This document shows positions 35,041 to 45,534 of a DNA stretch of 50,726 bases, piece by piece (the first letter of the stretch is position 1; the number at the start of each line of letters is the position of its first letter). This DNA is from Pseudomonadales bacterium (GTDB lineage: Bacteria > Pseudomonadota > Gammaproteobacteria > Pseudomonadales > JAHRWD01), in assembly GCA_016763075.1 (NCBI GenBank), contig JAESUM010000033.1:1-50726 (forward strand), read 5' to 3'. The translations under genes were made by a program, and so were the position numbers. Under the pieces are notes generated by a model. It was not told where the DNA came from. It searched no databases and saw nothing but the letters and a program-made list of their open reading frames with translations.

Positions 35041-36183
35041 ATGCAAAAAACGTATCAACATCAGCTGTCTAATTATCAAAACCCCAAGCCCTCATTGGGC
35101 CCGCGTGGGGTGCTTGCACGGCTTGATCTTATTTTGCTTTTTCTAATCATTATTCTTAGCGGCTTTGGGCTTATCGTACTGTACAGCGCCAGTGAGCAAA
35201 GCCAGGCCATCATGGCGCGCCAGTCGAGCTACCTAGGCGCTGCGTTCTTAGGCATGTTGATACTCGCGCAGATTCATCCACGGCATATAGAACGTTTGGC
35301 CACGCCCTTATTTGTGTTCGGTACTCTTTTGTTAATAGCCGTGTTGGTTATGGGGACAGGTGCCAAAGGCGCGCAGCGTTGGCTGGCTATACCCGGGTTA
35401 CCGCGTTTCCAACCCTCTGAATTAATGAAATTGTTCGTGCCCATATTAGTGGCAAGTTATTTGGCCAGAAGGCCGATACCGTCGTCACTTAAGCACCTGT
35501 TTTTTTCAGTGGTGTTTATTTTGTTATCCGTAGGGTTAATTGCGCAGCAGCCTGACCTTGGCACCTCAATTTTGATCGGCGCATCGGGCTTCTTTGTGAT
35601 ATTTTTGGCAGGGGTTTCGTGGAAGGTTGTGATGGCTTCTATCGTGGCCGCTTTAGCATCACTACCGGGCTTATGGTATGTCATGCGTGACTATCAGCGG
35701 CAACGAGTATTAACTTTATTAGACCCTGAGCGTGACCCATTGGGCAGCGGCTGGAATACTATCCAATCAAAAATTGCGATTGGCTCTGGCGGAATGGAAG
35801 GTAAAGGCTGGCTCAACGGTACGCAGTCGCATCTCGACTTCTTACCCGAGGGCCACACAGATTTTATTATCGCTGTACTGGGTGAAGAGTTTGGGTTTAT
35901 TGGAATCCTATTCGTGATGCTGCTTTATTTGATGATTGTGGCGCGTGGTGCTTATATAGCCATCACTGCAGACGGCACCTTTAACCGACTGTTAGCGGGA
36001 AGTATTACTCTCACGTTTTTTGTCTACGTATTTGTTAATATCGGCATGGTTACTGGTTTGTTACCGATCGTTGGAGTGCCGCTTCCTTTGGTGAGCCAAG
36101 GGGGAACTTCTCTCATTACGTTGATGGCGGGTTTCGGTATTTTGATGTCGATCAATTCGGACCGCTCCTTAATGCGCCATTAA
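35041..36183 (+). CDS. rodA: Rod-shape peptidoglycan glycosyltransferase RodA
   Basis: The product is 380 aa, a SEDS-family polytopic membrane protein that polymerises lipid II in the elongasome with PBP2. GAKGAQRWLAIPGLPRFQPSELMKL is the conserved periplasmic loop, and LPEGHTDFIIAVLGEEFGFIG contains the catalytic region. PIVGVPLPLVSQGGTSLITLM is the SEDS signature near the C-terminus. The spacer to mrdA carries a 14-nt repeat, and no ribosome binding site stands at a good distance from the ATG. mltB follows. Confidence 0.96.
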   Translation: MQKTYQHQLSNYQNPKPSLGPRGVLARLDLILLFLIIILSGFGLIVLYSASEQSQAIMARQSSYLGAAFLGMLILAQIHPRHIERLATPLFVFGTLLLIAVLVMGTGAKGAQRWLAIPGLPRFQPSELMKLFVPILVASYLARRPIPSSLKHLFFSVVFILLSVGLIAQQPDLGTSILIGASGFFVIFLAGVSWKVVMASIVAALASLPGLWYVMRDYQRQRVLTLLDPERDPLGSGWNTIQSKIAIGSGGMEGKGWLNGTQSHLDFLPEGHTDFIIAVLGEEFGFIGILFVMLLYLMIVARGAYIAITADGTFNRLLAGSITLTFFVYVFVNIGMVTGLLPIVGVPLPLVSQGGTSLITLMAGFGILMSINSDRSLMRH

Positions 36184-36248
36184 GATTGGCTGCGCAATTC
36201 CGGGGTTTTACTTCATTGAACAAGAGTTTTAAAACACAAAGGATCAAT

Positions 36249-37229
36249 ATGTTTACGCGTTTATTTATAGCTCTATTTACGTTGGTTGTTTCTCAGCATG
36301 CACTAGCATCTGATGACCCAACACCCTATTTAGGCTATTCAGAAGTGAATGAGCTGATTGACTCGATGGTTAAAGAGCATGGATTCGATCAAGCTGAACT
36401 CAAACAGCTGTTTGGCGCTGCTAAGCGCAAGCAATCAATCTTGGATGCTATTGCGCGCCCGGCTGAAAAGACCAAAGAATGGTGGGAATACCGCAATATT
36501 TTTATCAAAGATAAACGAATTGCGCAGGGCAAAGCTTTCCTGAAAAAGTATCACGTAATTTTAAGCGAGGCTGAGCAGAAGTTTGGCGTACCTAAAGAGA
36601 TTATTGTGGCCATTTTGGGGGTGGAAACTCGATACGGTCAATACACCGGCGGTTATCGAGTGATTGATGCGCTCACTACACTTTCATTTGATTACCCTCG
36701 CAGGCAAACGTTTTTTCGTAAACAGCTGGTCGAATTTTTATTACTGGCTCGTGAAGAGAACCAAAACCCAGAAGATTTAATGGGGTCCTATGCTGGTGCA
36801 ATGGGCTATGGCCAGTTTATGCCTAGCAGTTATCGAGCCTACGCAATTGATTTCGACGGTGACAATAAACGCGATATTTGGACGAATCCGGCAGATGCCA
36901 TCGGTAGCATTGCGAATTACCTTAGCCGGCATGGTTGGAAGGCAGGGGAGCCAATCATTGTCCGTGCAAATGTCAAAGGTAACGATTTCGAGTCGATTGC
37001 CAATAAGAGCTTAAAGCCGGCTCATAGCGTTGCGAAATTATCCAAGCTGGGTGTGGTTGCCCAAGGCCAATATCCCAATGATGCACTGGCGTCTTTGGTC
37101 AAACTCAAAAATAAACAACGTGTTGAATATTGGATTGGGTTTAAGAATTTCTACGTGATTAGCCGCTATAACCACAGCCGTTTGTACTCAATGGCGGTAT
37201 TTCAGCTCGCACAGCTTGTTAACGAATGA
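36249..37229 (+). CDS. mltB: Lytic murein transglycosylase B
   Basis: The product is 326 aa. It cleaves peptidoglycan glycan strands to 1,6-anhydro ends. The catalytic Glu126 lies in ILGVETRYGQYTG, and YAGAMGYGQFMPSSYRAYAIDFDGD is the MltB family signature. I took ATG 36249: AAAGGA lies 5 nt upstream and it begins a signal peptide (FIALFTLVVSQHALAS); an in-frame TTG at 36186 would bury it. The signal has no lipobox, so this protein is probably soluble in the periplasm, unlike E. coli MltB, which is a lipoprotein. It overlaps rlpA by 4 nt (ATGA). Confidence 0.94.
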   Translation: MFTRLFIALFTLVVSQHALASDDPTPYLGYSEVNELIDSMVKEHGFDQAELKQLFGAAKRKQSILDAIARPAEKTKEWWEYRNIFIKDKRIAQGKAFLKKYHVILSEAEQKFGVPKEIIVAILGVETRYGQYTGGYRVIDALTTLSFDYPRRQTFFRKQLVEFLLLAREENQNPEDLMGSYAGAMGYGQFMPSSYRAYAIDFDGDNKRDIWTNPADAIGSIANYLSRHGWKAGEPIIVRANVKGNDFESIANKSLKPAHSVAKLSKLGVVAQGQYPNDALASLVKLKNKQRVEYWIGFKNFYVISRYNHSRLYSMAVFQLAQLVNE

Positions 37230-38032
37230 TCAAACGTAATGCGTCATTAACCGCAAAATATTGTGCGGTTTTAGCCATTGTTTTAGGTGTTTTCGGTTGT
37301 AGCCAGTATCAACGTGATGGCGCCCCTAGCGGCCCACTTGAGCTCGATGAAATTGAACCTGTCACGGCCAAGTATGAGCCGCGTTCACGCGGGGGGAACC
37401 GCAACCCGTATACGGTTTTAGGCAAAACCTACCAACTATTGCCAACTAACCAGCAGTACCGCGAACAAGGCATCGCCTCGTGGTACGGCACAAAATTCCA
37501 CGGTAGAAAAACCGCAAATGGCGAGCGCTACGACATGCGCGCGCTTTCGGCCGCACACCGAAGTTTGCCGATACCCACTTATTTGAAAGTGACAAACTTG
37601 TCAAATAACCGCTCTGTAGTGGTGCGGGTTAATGATCGCGGGCCATTTCACAGCGATCGTATCATCGACTTATCTTTTGGCGCGGCCTCCATGCTGGGTT
37701 TTGCTAACCAAGGTACGGCTAACGTATTGCTTGAATCGATAGATTTCCCTGAAGCTAAGTTAAGCTCTGCGTCAACAGAGCCGGCCGCAGCAAATCATTA
37801 CCTTCAGGTTGGAGCATTTTCTAGTGAACGTTCCGCGCAAATGTTAAAACAAAAGATTGAGCAACTGGTTGTTCACGCGGTTGAAATCAAACACAACGAT
37901 GCCCAAAAGCGGCTGCTGTACCGAGTATTTGTCGGGCCGTTTAACTCGTTAGATGTATTGGCCTCAGTGAAACAAAAGCTCTATTTTGAAGGAGTAAAAC
38001 AGTCGCATCGGGTACCTGCGCCGATATTATAG
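37226..38032 (+). CDS. rlpA: RlpA-like septal ring lytic transglycosylase lipoprotein
   Basis: The product is 268 aa. A lipoprotein signal ends VFGC with Cys25. The double-psi beta-barrel domain (about 80-175) has GIASWYGTKFHGRKTANGE, and its catalytic-type VNDRGPFHSDRIIDLS. A C-terminal SPOR domain (about 190-268: YLQVGAFSSERSAQMLKQKI, YRVFVGPF) binds denuded glycan strands at division sites. In Pseudomonas RlpA cleaves stem-less glycans. It overlaps the mltB stop, so the two are coupled, and dacA follows, as is usual. Confidence 0.94.
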   Translation: MIKRNASLTAKYCAVLAIVLGVFGCSQYQRDGAPSGPLELDEIEPVTAKYEPRSRGGNRNPYTVLGKTYQLLPTNQQYREQGIASWYGTKFHGRKTANGERYDMRALSAAHRSLPIPTYLKVTNLSNNRSVVVRVNDRGPFHSDRIIDLSFGAASMLGFANQGTANVLLESIDFPEAKLSSASTEPAAANHYLQVGAFSSERSAQMLKQKIEQLVVHAVEIKHNDAQKRLLYRVFVGPFNSLDVLASVKQKLYFEGVKQSHRVPAPIL

Positions 38033-38182
38033 CCGTTGCAAACCATCTGCTATTCTCAAAGCGTATATACAGCGTTATGGTAATTACATGGCCGCTTCGA
38101 TTGGTATACAATTGCTGTCGTTTACGCTCTGTGCTCTGCGTCGTGCGCCACACTCCACACTAAGACTTTATACTGAGATCAA

Positions 38183-39355
38183 ATGATCAAATTTTCGCTG
38201 TTAAAACCACTTTCGTGCCTGCTGTTTATATTGAGCGCCGCGGTTGCGAATGCTGCGCCATTGATACCTGCGGCACCAAAATTAGCGGCCAGCGCTTTTC
38301 ATTTAATAGATGCCCACAGCGGAAAAGTGATCGCGTCAAAAAATGCAGATCAGCGCTTACCTCCCGCTAGCCTGACTAAAATGATGACCAGCTATATCGT
38401 TGCTTATGAAGTCAGTAAAGGCCGAGTGAGCCTTGATGACATGGTACCAATCAGTATTGCTGCTTGGAAGAAAGGCGGCTCAAAAATGTACGTACGTGAA
38501 GGTACGCGGGTTAAATTGCGTGACCTGCTTAAAGGCATCGTGATCCAATCCGGCAACGATGCAAGCATTGCGGTGGCTGAATATATCGCCGGAAGTGAAG
38601 ACGGCTTTGCCGAGCTGATGAACCACCAGGCTAAGCTGCTTGGTATGAAAAACACTCAATACATGAATGCAACCGGATGGCCTGTAGAAGGGCATTATTC
38701 AACCGCCGAAGATTTGGCGATTCTGGGCGTGGCAGTGGCTCGAGATTTCCCCGAACATTATAAAATTTATTCCGAAAAATATTTCACCTACAATAATATT
38801 CGGCAACCGAACCGCAATAAATTATTGTGGCGCGATAACTCTGTTGACGGGCTAAAAACAGGCCATACTGAAGAAGCAGGCTACTGTTTGGTTGCTTCTG
38901 CAGTTCGAAAAAACATGCGCTTGGTTTCGGTTGTGATGGGCACCAAATCTGAGAAATCTCGTTCTCAGGAAAGCCAAAAATTATTGAACTATGGGTTTCG
39001 GTTTTATCAAACGCATCGGCTGTATCAGCAGGCAGAAAAAATACACGATGGCCGTGTTTGGGGTGGTAAACAAGATCAATTGCAGCTGGGTTTGAGCGAA
39101 GATCTTTACGTCACCATTGCGCGTGGCGAATATGCCAACCTTAAGCCTTCACTTGAGTTAAACGGAGTGATCAATGCGCCGGTAACGACAGGCCAGGCAT
39201 TAGGTTTAGTGCGTGTCATGCTCGACGGTAAGCTGGTATCAGAGCGGCCGCTGGTTTCACTTATGGATATCGAGCAAGGCAGCATCATTAAGCGTATCGG
39301 TGATTCAGCTGAACGGTTTTTCTCAGAAACCTTCGAATCGATCTTTGCCGACTAG
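38183..39355 (+). CDS. dacA: D-alanyl-D-alanine carboxypeptidase (PBP5/6 type)
   Basis: The product is 390 aa. It removes the terminal D-Ala from peptidoglycan pentapeptides in the periplasm. A signal peptide ends near VANAAP (24). Active-site motifs: S63-L-T-K66 (PPASLTKMM), S-G-N in QSGNDASIAVAEYIAG, and K-T-G in DGLKTGHTEEAGYC. The C-terminal beta domain is followed by an amphipathic helix (SAERFFSETFESIF) that anchors the protein to the inner membrane. The spacer to rlpA is 150 nt and could hold a promoter. ybeD follows 22 nt after the stop. Confidence 0.95.
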   Translation: MIKFSLLKPLSCLLFILSAAVANAAPLIPAAPKLAASAFHLIDAHSGKVIASKNADQRLPPASLTKMMTSYIVAYEVSKGRVSLDDMVPISIAAWKKGGSKMYVREGTRVKLRDLLKGIVIQSGNDASIAVAEYIAGSEDGFAELMNHQAKLLGMKNTQYMNATGWPVEGHYSTAEDLAILGVAVARDFPEHYKIYSEKYFTYNNIRQPNRNKLLWRDNSVDGLKTGHTEEAGYCLVASAVRKNMRLVSVVMGTKSEKSRSQESQKLLNYGFRFYQTHRLYQQAEKIHDGRVWGGKQDQLQLGLSEDLYVTIARGEYANLKPSLELNGVINAPVTTGQALGLVRVMLDGKLVSERPLVSLMDIEQGSIIKRIGDSAERFFSETFESIFAD

Positions 39356-39377
39356 AATACGTTCACAGAGTATTATT

Positions 39378-39644
39378 ATGGACCAAGAGCCACCTAAGGT
39401 TGAGTTTCCCTGCCAGTATCCGATAAAGGTGATGGGCCAAGCCGCGCCAGATTTCAAAAGATTTGTGTACGACACCATTAAAAAACATGCGGATGATCTT
39501 GAATATGAAAACGTCAGTATTCGAGAAAGTCGTACCGGTAAATTTCATGCGGTAACGGTCACGATCGAGGCAACGGGAACACCGCAGTTAGAGGCTATTT
39601 TCAAGAGCCTTAAAGATAGCGGCCGAATTAAACTTGTACTTTGA
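39378..39644 (+). CDS. ybeD: YbeD-like DUF493 protein
   Basis: The product is 88 aa from ATG 39378; the longer open frame running into dacA is not used. It is a small alpha/beta (ferredoxin-like) domain: FPCQYPIKVMGQAAPDFKRFV at the start and SGRIKLVL at the end, as in E. coli YbeD. The family has an ACT-like fold and is proposed to be regulatory in lipoate or amino-acid pathways; this is not settled. It sits between dacA and lipB, the same order as in E. coli. Confidence 0.93.
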   Translation: MDQEPPKVEFPCQYPIKVMGQAAPDFKRFVYDTIKKHADDLEYENVSIRESRTGKFHAVTVTIEATGTPQLEAIFKSLKDSGRIKLVL

Positions 39645-39659
39645 TATTGGCTTAGTGCG

Positions 39660-40259
39660 GTGATTAATATTCGTCAGATGGGGATGCGGCAATACGCCGA
39701 AACCCTCGAAGAAATGCAAGCGTTCACGGCTGCTCGCACGCATAGCACGGAAGATGAAATTTGGCTGTTACAACACTACCCCGTGTTTACCCAAGGCCAA
39801 GCAGGTAAGCCGGAGCACTTGTTGCATGCAGGTGTAATACCGGTTGTGCAGTCTGACCGCGGTGGCCAAATTACCTATCATGGCCCGGGTCAACTTATCA
39901 TCTATTTGCTGATCGATATTCGAAGAAGGAAAATCGGAGTACGCCAGCTGGTCGATTTAATCGAACAAACCATCATCAGTTTATTGGATGAATACGCAAT
40001 AGAATCCCGCGCTAGAAAAGATGCCCCGGGGGTGTATGTTGGAGCATCAAAAATTGCAGCGCTAGGTTTACGTATTAGGAAAGGCTGTAGCTATCATGGC
40101 TTGAGCTTGAATGTCGACATGGATTTACTACCCTTTAACCAAATCAATCCCTGTGGAATGCAAGGTCTTGGTGTCACTCAAATGAAATCATTATGTATCG
40201 ATGCTGAGCTTGAAGCGATAGGTGAACGACTAGCCTGTAAATTAATAGAGCAACTATAA
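39660..40259 (+). CDS. lipB: Octanoyl-ACP protein transferase
   Basis: The product is 199 aa. It moves the octanoyl group from acyl carrier protein to the lipoyl domains of 2-oxoacid dehydrogenases and Gcv[21 protein letters not shown] contains the conserved RGG-x-x-T-x-HGPGQ motif. Lys and Cys of the active-site dyad are recognisable in [12 protein letters not shown] and in [13 protein letters not shown]. The start is GTG 39660, 15 nt after ybeD. lipA, the next step, follows 90 nt downstream. Confidence 0.95.
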   Translation: MINIRQMGMRQYAETLEEMQAFTAARTHSTEDEIWLLQHYPVFTQGQAGKPEHLLHAGVIPVVQSDRGGQITYHGPGQLIIYLLIDIRRRKIGVRQLVDLIEQTIISLLDEYAIESRARKDAPGVYVGASKIAALGLRIRKGCSYHGLSLNVDMDLLPFNQINPCGMQGLGVTQMKSLCIDAELEAIGERLACKLIEQL

Positions 40260-40349
40260 CCTAATAGAGCAGCTAGTAGCTTGATCTTAAAGCCGGACAC
40301 TAAGCCCTAGTCCGGAAAAATTCGAAGTACAATATTAATCCGGAATATA

Positions 40350-41381
40350 GTGTCAATGGAAAAAATACCTCGGGATTCTCAGCCCGAAACCAAGGGTCTC
40401 ACTCCTATACAAAACACCCCAAAAAAACCGAGAAAGGTGAAAGCGGGTGAGAAATTACGTGGTGCAGAAAAGGTTGCCCGCATTCCAATTAAGGTAATAC
40501 CGACGGATAAAATTCCACGTAAACCCGACTGGATTCGTGTTCGTATTCCCGCTTCCAAGGAAGTGAATAATCTTCGTAAGCTTCTGCGTAAGCACAAACT
40601 AAGCTCGGTGTGCGAAGAGGCATCCTGCCCCAACCTTGGTGAATGTTTCCAAAATGGTACCGCGACATTCATGATAATGGGTGAAGTGTGTACCCGCCGT
40701 TGCCCATTTTGCGACGTGGCTCATGGTAGGCCCAACCCGCTTGACCCAAATGAGCCTTATGAGCTTGCCGCTGCAGTATCGGAAATGAAACTGCAATACG
40801 TGGTTATCACATCGGTAGATCGGGACGACCTTCGTGATGGCGGTGCTGGGCACTTTACAGACTGTATTCGTGAGATTCGAAATCTTATGCCTTCAATTAC
40901 GATTGAAGTATTGGTACCAGATTTTCGTGGCCGAATGGATAAAGCCATGGCCATTCTTGCGAAAACCCCAGCTGATGTGTTTAACCACAATATGGAAACT
41001 GTACCGCGGCTGTATAAAAAAGCGCGCCCCGGTGCGGACTATCAATGGTCACTGGATTTATTAAAACGCCATAAACAAGAAGTACCGTCTGTGCCAACTA
41101 AATCTGGCCTGATGTTAGGGCTTGGCGAAACCGACGAAGAAATCATTGAAGTGCTTAAAGATTTGCGTGCACACAATGTTGATATGATTACCCTTGGGCA
41201 ATATTTGCAGCCTAGCCGGAATCATCTAGCTGTCGAGCGTTTTGTTACACCCGATGCATTTGATGCATTGGGTGAAATTGCGAAAGAGCTCGGTTTTAGT
41301 AGTGTGGCAAGTGGGCCGCTGGTTCGATCGTCATATCATGCAGATGAGCAAGCTAAAAAGGCAGTCAAGGAAATAAATTAA
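40350..41381 (+). CDS. lipA: Lipoyl synthase
   Basis: The product is 343 aa from GTG 40350, or 341 from ATG 40356. This radical-SAM enzyme inserts two sulfurs into protein-bound octanoate. The auxiliary [4Fe-4S] cluster motif is [12 protein letters not shown], the radical-SAM motif [13 protein letters not shown], and the conserved C-terminal end [10 protein letters not shown] provides the serine ligand. The first 60 residues are Lys/Pro-rich and longer than in E. coli. It ends the conserved block; the next gene has its own leader. Confidence 0.96.
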   Translation: MSMEKIPRDSQPETKGLTPIQNTPKKPRKVKAGEKLRGAEKVARIPIKVIPTDKIPRKPDWIRVRIPASKEVNNLRKLLRKHKLSSVCEEASCPNLGECFQNGTATFMIMGEVCTRRCPFCDVAHGRPNPLDPNEPYELAAAVSEMKLQYVVITSVDRDDLRDGGAGHFTDCIREIRNLMPSITIEVLVPDFRGRMDKAMAILAKTPADVFNHNMETVPRLYKKARPGADYQWSLDLLKRHKQEVPSVPTKSGLMLGLGETDEEIIEVLKDLRAHNVDMITLGQYLQPSRNHLAVERFVTPDAFDALGEIAKELGFSSVASGPLVRSSYHADEQAKKAVKEIN

Positions 41382-41626
41382 AGTTCGGTTGTCGTACATT
41401 GTACGTAATGCGAGAACTGTTTGAATTGAATATTCGCAAAACCAAGTTCTGATAATTAAGATGACAGTGAATCTCTGACTACGTAAAGTTAACTTGATTT
41501 TTTGTGCGTAAAAAATAGATAATTGGTCGTTGAATTGATTTATACTATGCGGCGAACCGAATTTCCGTTGGGAAAACTACGTTTGATCGACAACCTATTA
41601 TATAAAAAATTGTAGAGGGGCTTTAC

Positions 41627-42256
41627 ATGAAGAAGATTATTTTAACTTGCGCGACTACCGGCATTCTTTTAGCAACACCCGTTATGGCTGAAGTCAGTGC
41701 GAGCGCTGCTTTGTCCACCGAATATATCTGGCGTGGTGCTACACAAACTTCGGACGATATGGCTTATTCCGGCGGCGTTGACTATAGCAATGACAACGGC
41801 GCATATGCTGGTGTTTGGGCATCTAACGTTGATTTCGGCGATGCTGATATCGAAGTAGACGTATACGGTGGTTATTCTGCTGCTATCAACGATGACCTGT
41901 CTTGGGATGTTGGCTTCATTAGCTACAACTACCCTGGTGCAAAAGGTCGTTTTGATGAGCTTTATGTTGGCCTAGCTTATGGCGCATACAGCATCACTTA
42001 TTATGATGATATCGACCTGCGTGCAGATGGCAGTATTGGTAGCTACGTCGAAGCAGGTGCTGATTTTGAAGTTGGTGACTACGGCGTAAGCTTGCACCTT
42101 GGTAACTATGACTTTGAGCAAGGCTATTCAGTTGTCGATTACAGAGTTGCTTTTTCAACCGAAATCGAAGGGTTTGGTGTTGAGCTAGCAGTTTCTGATT
42201 CTGATGCTGAAAAAACAGCAACTGATGTTACTTTGACAGTGTCAATGGGATTCTGA
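41627..42256 (+). CDS. TorF family putative porin
   Basis: The product is 209 aa. A signal peptide (MKKIILTCATTGILLATPVMAEV, cleavage after MA at about 21) is followed by SASAALSTEYIWRGATQTSDDMAYSGGVDYS, the typical start of the TorF/Gcw_chp family. Alternating strands follow, and the protein ends VTLTVSMGF with a terminal Phe. It is acidic. The barrel is inferred; what passes through it is not known. GAGGGG precedes the ATG at a suitable distance. The 245-nt spacer before it holds only a possible TATACT at 41541. A strong terminator follows, shared with the opposing purD. Confidence 0.85.
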   Translation: MKKIILTCATTGILLATPVMAEVSASAALSTEYIWRGATQTSDDMAYSGGVDYSNDNGAYAGVWASNVDFGDADIEVDVYGGYSAAINDDLSWDVGFISYNYPGAKGRFDELYVGLAYGAYSITYYDDIDLRADGSIGSYVEAGADFEVGDYGVSLHLGNYDFEQGYSVVDYRVAFSTEIEGFGVELAVSDSDAEKTATDVTLTVSMGF

Positions 42257-42295
42257 TTTTGAGATCGGCTCTTTTACTAAGCTGATTTCGTCAGA

Positions 42296-42328
42296 CAAAA
42301 AAACCCCGCTTTTGCGGGGTTTTTTTTG
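42296..42328. terminator. Bidirectional terminator between the porin and purD
   Basis: The stem CCCCGC (42304-42309) and GCGGGG (42314-42319), extended by A and T runs, has a TTTT loop and is followed by eight Ts on the plus strand. The upstream A-run gives a T-run for leftward transcription from purD as well. Confidence 0.92.
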
Positions 42329-42422
42329 CCTTTGATTTTGTTTGTGATTTTACGTTGTGCGGTATTCCGTGGGTTAAATGTCTGGGTTCACCTGTTGGCA
42401 CACAAGACGGTTCAAAGCGGTT

Positions 42423-43730
42423 TCAGCTAACTATTTTTGAGCTTTCTTCTCGAGCAATTGCGCGGTAACCGATATCGGTGCGGAAATATGCATCTTTCCA
42501 GCTTATCTGGTTAACTGCTTGGTAGGCTTTTTCCTGTGCTTGCGCAACGCTATGGCCAAGCGCAGTAGCGCAGAGTACTCGGCCACCGTTGGTGACTACA
42601 TCGCCGTCTGATTGACAGGTGCCGGCATGGAATACTTTCACGTCAGGTCCATCGTTGCTGGTTAAACCAGAAATAGGCAGTCCGGTGTCATATTTCTCGG
42701 GGTAGCCACCTGAGGCAAGTACTACGCCTAATGCGCAGCGGCTATCCCATTTTGCTACCGCTTTATCAAGGTTTTGGTCGATCGCTTGGTTGCACAGCTC
42801 AAATAGATCTGATTTGAGCCTAAGCATAATTGGCTGAGTTTCCGGATCGCCAAAACGGCAGTTATATTCAAGTACTTTGGGTACGCCGCTTTCGTTAATC
42901 ATCAATCCTGCATAAAGAAAACCAGTGTAACGATTCCCTTCATCTGCCATACCTTTAACGGTTGGTATGATCACTTCGTTCATGACTCGTTGATGAATCT
43001 CGTCGGTGACCACCGGTGCGGGTGAATACGCACCCATGCCACCGGTGTTTGGACCCAAATCACCATTGTCGCGTGCTTTGTGATCTTGTGATGTAGCTAA
43101 GGGTGTTATGTTTTCGCCATCCACCATCACGATAAAGCTAGCTTCTTCACCAAACAAAAATTCTTCGACGACAACACGGTGACCAGCTTCTCCAAACTGA
43201 TTACCGCTTAGCATGTCGGTGACGCTATCAATGGCTTGTTGTTCGGTTTGAGCCAGAATGACACCCTTGCCAGCGGCCAGCCCATCGGCTTTGACCACGA
43301 TAGGGGCGCCCTTGCTGCGGATGTATTCGACTGCTGGAGCAACTTCAGTGAAACTTTGATACCAGGCAGTCGGAATGTTGTGGCGTGCCAAGAAGTCTTT
43401 GGTGAAGGTTTTAGAGGCTTCTAATTGAGCCGCGCCTTTGGTGGGCCCAAAACAGCGTAACCCGGCATCGTTAAACTGATCAACAATGCCCGCGACAAGC
43501 GGTGCTTCCGGGCCAATCAACGTCATTTGCACGTCGTTATCTTTTGCAAACTGTACCAGTGCATCAAAATCCATCGTGTCTATCGCGATATTTTCTATAC
43601 CGGGCTCAAGATTGGTTCCAGCATTGCCTGGAGCTACGTATACCGTAGACACTTGGTCCGATTGAGCGAGTTTCCAGGCAAGCGCGTGCTCACGGCCACC
43701 GTTTCCAACTACAAGTACATTGGCAGGCAT
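42423..43730 (-). CDS. purD: Phosphoribosylamine-glycine ligase
   Basis: The product is 435 aa, full length. It joins glycine to phosphoribosylamine with ATP in purine synthesis. NVLVVGNGGREHALAWKLAQS at the start, the ATP-grasp region VVKADGLAAGKGV, HKARDNGDLGPNTGGMGAYSPAP and EYNCRFGDPETQPIMLRL are diagnostic. AAAGGA lies 8 nt before the ATG. It follows purH by 83 nt, the usual order, at the end of the minus-strand block. Confidence 0.97.
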   Translation of the reverse strand: MPANVLVVGNGGREHALAWKLAQSDQVSTVYVAPGNAGTNLEPGIENIAIDTMDFDALVQFAKDNDVQMTLIGPEAPLVAGIVDQFNDAGLRCFGPTKGAAQLEASKTFTKDFLARHNIPTAWYQSFTEVAPAVEYIRSKGAPIVVKADGLAAGKGVILAQTEQQAIDSVTDMLSGNQFGEAGHRVVVEEFLFGEEASFIVMVDGENITPLATSQDHKARDNGDLGPNTGGMGAYSPAPVVTDEIHQRVMNEVIIPTVKGMADEGNRYTGFLYAGLMINESGVPKVLEYNCRFGDPETQPIMLRLKSDLFELCNQAIDQNLDKAVAKWDSRCALGVVLASGGYPEKYDTGLPISGLTSNDGPDVKVFHAGTCQSDGDVVTNGGRVLCATALGHSVAQAQEKAYQAVNQISWKDAYFRTDIGYRAIAREESSKIVS

Positions 43731-43813
43731 GTTGAGATTCCTTTAAAGATAATGCTGCGTCACATCAAAGATTCGCAACATCAAAAATGGTAAGTTTTGG
43801 GTTAGGCGGGCCG

Positions 43814-45388
43814 TTAGTGTCTGAAGTGGCGCATGCCGGTAAAGACCATAGCCATTCCGGCTTCATTAGCGGCTGCGATAACTTCATCGTCACGAATAGA
43901 GCCGCCGGGCTGAATGACTGCGGTGATACCTGCTTGCGCAGCGGCATCGATGCCATCTCTGAACGGGAAGAACGCGTCAGATGACATGACCGACCCTTTA
44001 ACAATAAGCCCTTCATCTTGTGCTTTGATGCCCGCGATTTTTGCGCTGTAGATTCTACTCATTTGACCTGCGCCAACGCCGACAGTCTGGCCGTTCTTTG
44101 CATAAACGATAGCATTGGATTTAACGTATTTGGCTACTTTCCAAGCAAACAATAGATCCGTTAGTTCGGTGGGTGTTGGCTTGCGTTCAGTGGCTGTAGT
44201 GAATTGATCTAAAGTAACTTCTGCTATATCGCGATCTTGGACCAATAAGCCGCCGTTTACGCGTTTAAAATCTAGATCCGCTGTTCGCTGTATTGGCCAT
44301 TGGCCGGTTGCCAGCACTCGAATATTTTTCTTGGTGGCTAAAATCGGTAAAGCGTCGTCAAGTATGCTTGGCGCAATGAGAACTTCTACAAACTGGCGGT
44401 CAAGAATCGTTTGAGCCAAAGAAGCTGTCAGCGGGCCATTGATAGCAATGATTCCGCCAAAGGCTGAGGTTGGGTCTGTTTGGAAGGCCTTGTCATAGGC
44501 TTCCGCAAGGCTTGAAGACGTTGCAACACCGCACGGGTTGGCATGTTTTACGATCACGCAACTGGGCCCTTCAAAACTGCGAACACACTCAATAGCGGCG
44601 TCAGAATCGGCCAAATTGTTATACGATAATTCTTTACCTTGAATTTGCGTGGCTGTGGATATGCCAGCTTCCATCGGTGTGTGTTCTTTGTAGAACGCGG
44701 CCTTTTGGTGAGGGTTTTCGCCGTACCGAAGGTCTTGAACTTTAACAAACTGTTGGTTAAATGTTGCTGGGAACGGAGTCTCTTCGTTACGTGCGCCAAG
44801 ATAATTGGCGATAGCGCCGTCGTAGTGAGCGGTGTGTTCAAATGCTCTGCAAGCCAATTCGAAACGAGTGGCACTGCTGACCGATCCGTTGCTGTGTTGG
44901 AGTTCCTGCAGTACTCGCTCGTAATCGCCGTTATTTACGACAATGGTGACGTCGTTATGGTTTTTTGCAGCAGAGCGAATCATCGTCGGGCCGCCAATAT
45001 CTATATTTTCAATAGCATCGGCTAGTGTGCAGTCGTCCTGAGCCACGGTTTGCTCAAATGGGTATAGGTTGACTACGACTAAATCGATGAAGTCGATATC
45101 GTGTTGTGTAGCGACTTCGGTATCGGTATCACGGCGGCCTAAAATAGCGCCATGTATTTTAGGGTGAAGGGTTTTAACCCTTCCGGACATGATTTCCGGA
45201 AAACCCGTGTAGTCAGAAACTTCTTGTGCGGGTACACCGTTGTCATTTAACAGCTTGTGAGTACCGCCGGTCGACAATATTTGTACGCCCAGTTTATGCA
45301 AACCTTGGGCAAACGGCACAAGATTAGTTTTATCAGAAACACTGATCAATGCGCGTTTAACCGGCGCCGAATGTTGGATGTCGCTCAT
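43814..45388 (-). CDS. purH: Bifunctional AICAR formyltransferase/IMP cyclohydrolase
   Basis: The product is 524 aa and carries out the last two steps of IMP synthesis. The N-terminal cyclohydrolase (about 1-200) has [19 protein letters not shown] and [14 protein letters not shown]. The C-terminal formyltransferase has [10 protein letters not shown]-type [27 protein letters not shown] with the catalytic Lys-His, and [12 protein letters not shown]. The start has only a weak binding site. It lies 146 nt after fis, so it may have its own promoter. Confidence 0.97.
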   Translation of the reverse strand: MSDIQHSAPVKRALISVSDKTNLVPFAQGLHKLGVQILSTGGTHKLLNDNGVPAQEVSDYTGFPEIMSGRVKTLHPKIHGAILGRRDTDTEVATQHDIDFIDLVVVNLYPFEQTVAQDDCTLADAIENIDIGGPTMIRSAAKNHNDVTIVVNNGDYERVLQELQHSNGSVSSATRFELACRAFEHTAHYDGAIANYLGARNEETPFPATFNQQFVKVQDLRYGENPHQKAAFYKEHTPMEAGISTATQIQGKELSYNNLADSDAAIECVRSFEGPSCVIVKHANPCGVATSSSLAEAYDKAFQTDPTSAFGGIIAINGPLTASLAQTILDRQFVEVLIAPSILDDALPILATKKNIRVLATGQWPIQRTADLDFKRVNGGLLVQDRDIAEVTLDQFTTATERKPTPTELTDLLFAWKVAKYVKSNAIVYAKNGQTVGVGAGQMSRIYSAKIAGIKAQDEGLIVKGSVMSSDAFFPFRDGIDAAAQAGITAVIQPGGSIRDDEVIAAANEAGMAMVFTGMRHFRH

Positions 45389-45534
45389 GTTGTAGGTATC
45401 TGTAACTCGTCGGTGGGATTAGTGAAACGGGTCAAGCTGAAACGATGCAAACGAGTGCCAAATTTAACGAATAAAAAATAGCGAGGCGGATATAGCAATG
45501 AATGCTATACCCGGTATTTCGAGTAGTCGGTCGT

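Noticed and set aside
41500-41626. Sigma-70 promoter for the TorF-like porin
   Set aside because: TATACT at 41541 is a possible -10, but no -35 lies at a suitable distance.
45475-45515. Hairpin with T-run between fis and purH read leftward
   Set aside because: The stem has a bulge and the T-run is about nine bases away from it, so I could not support an intrinsic terminator.
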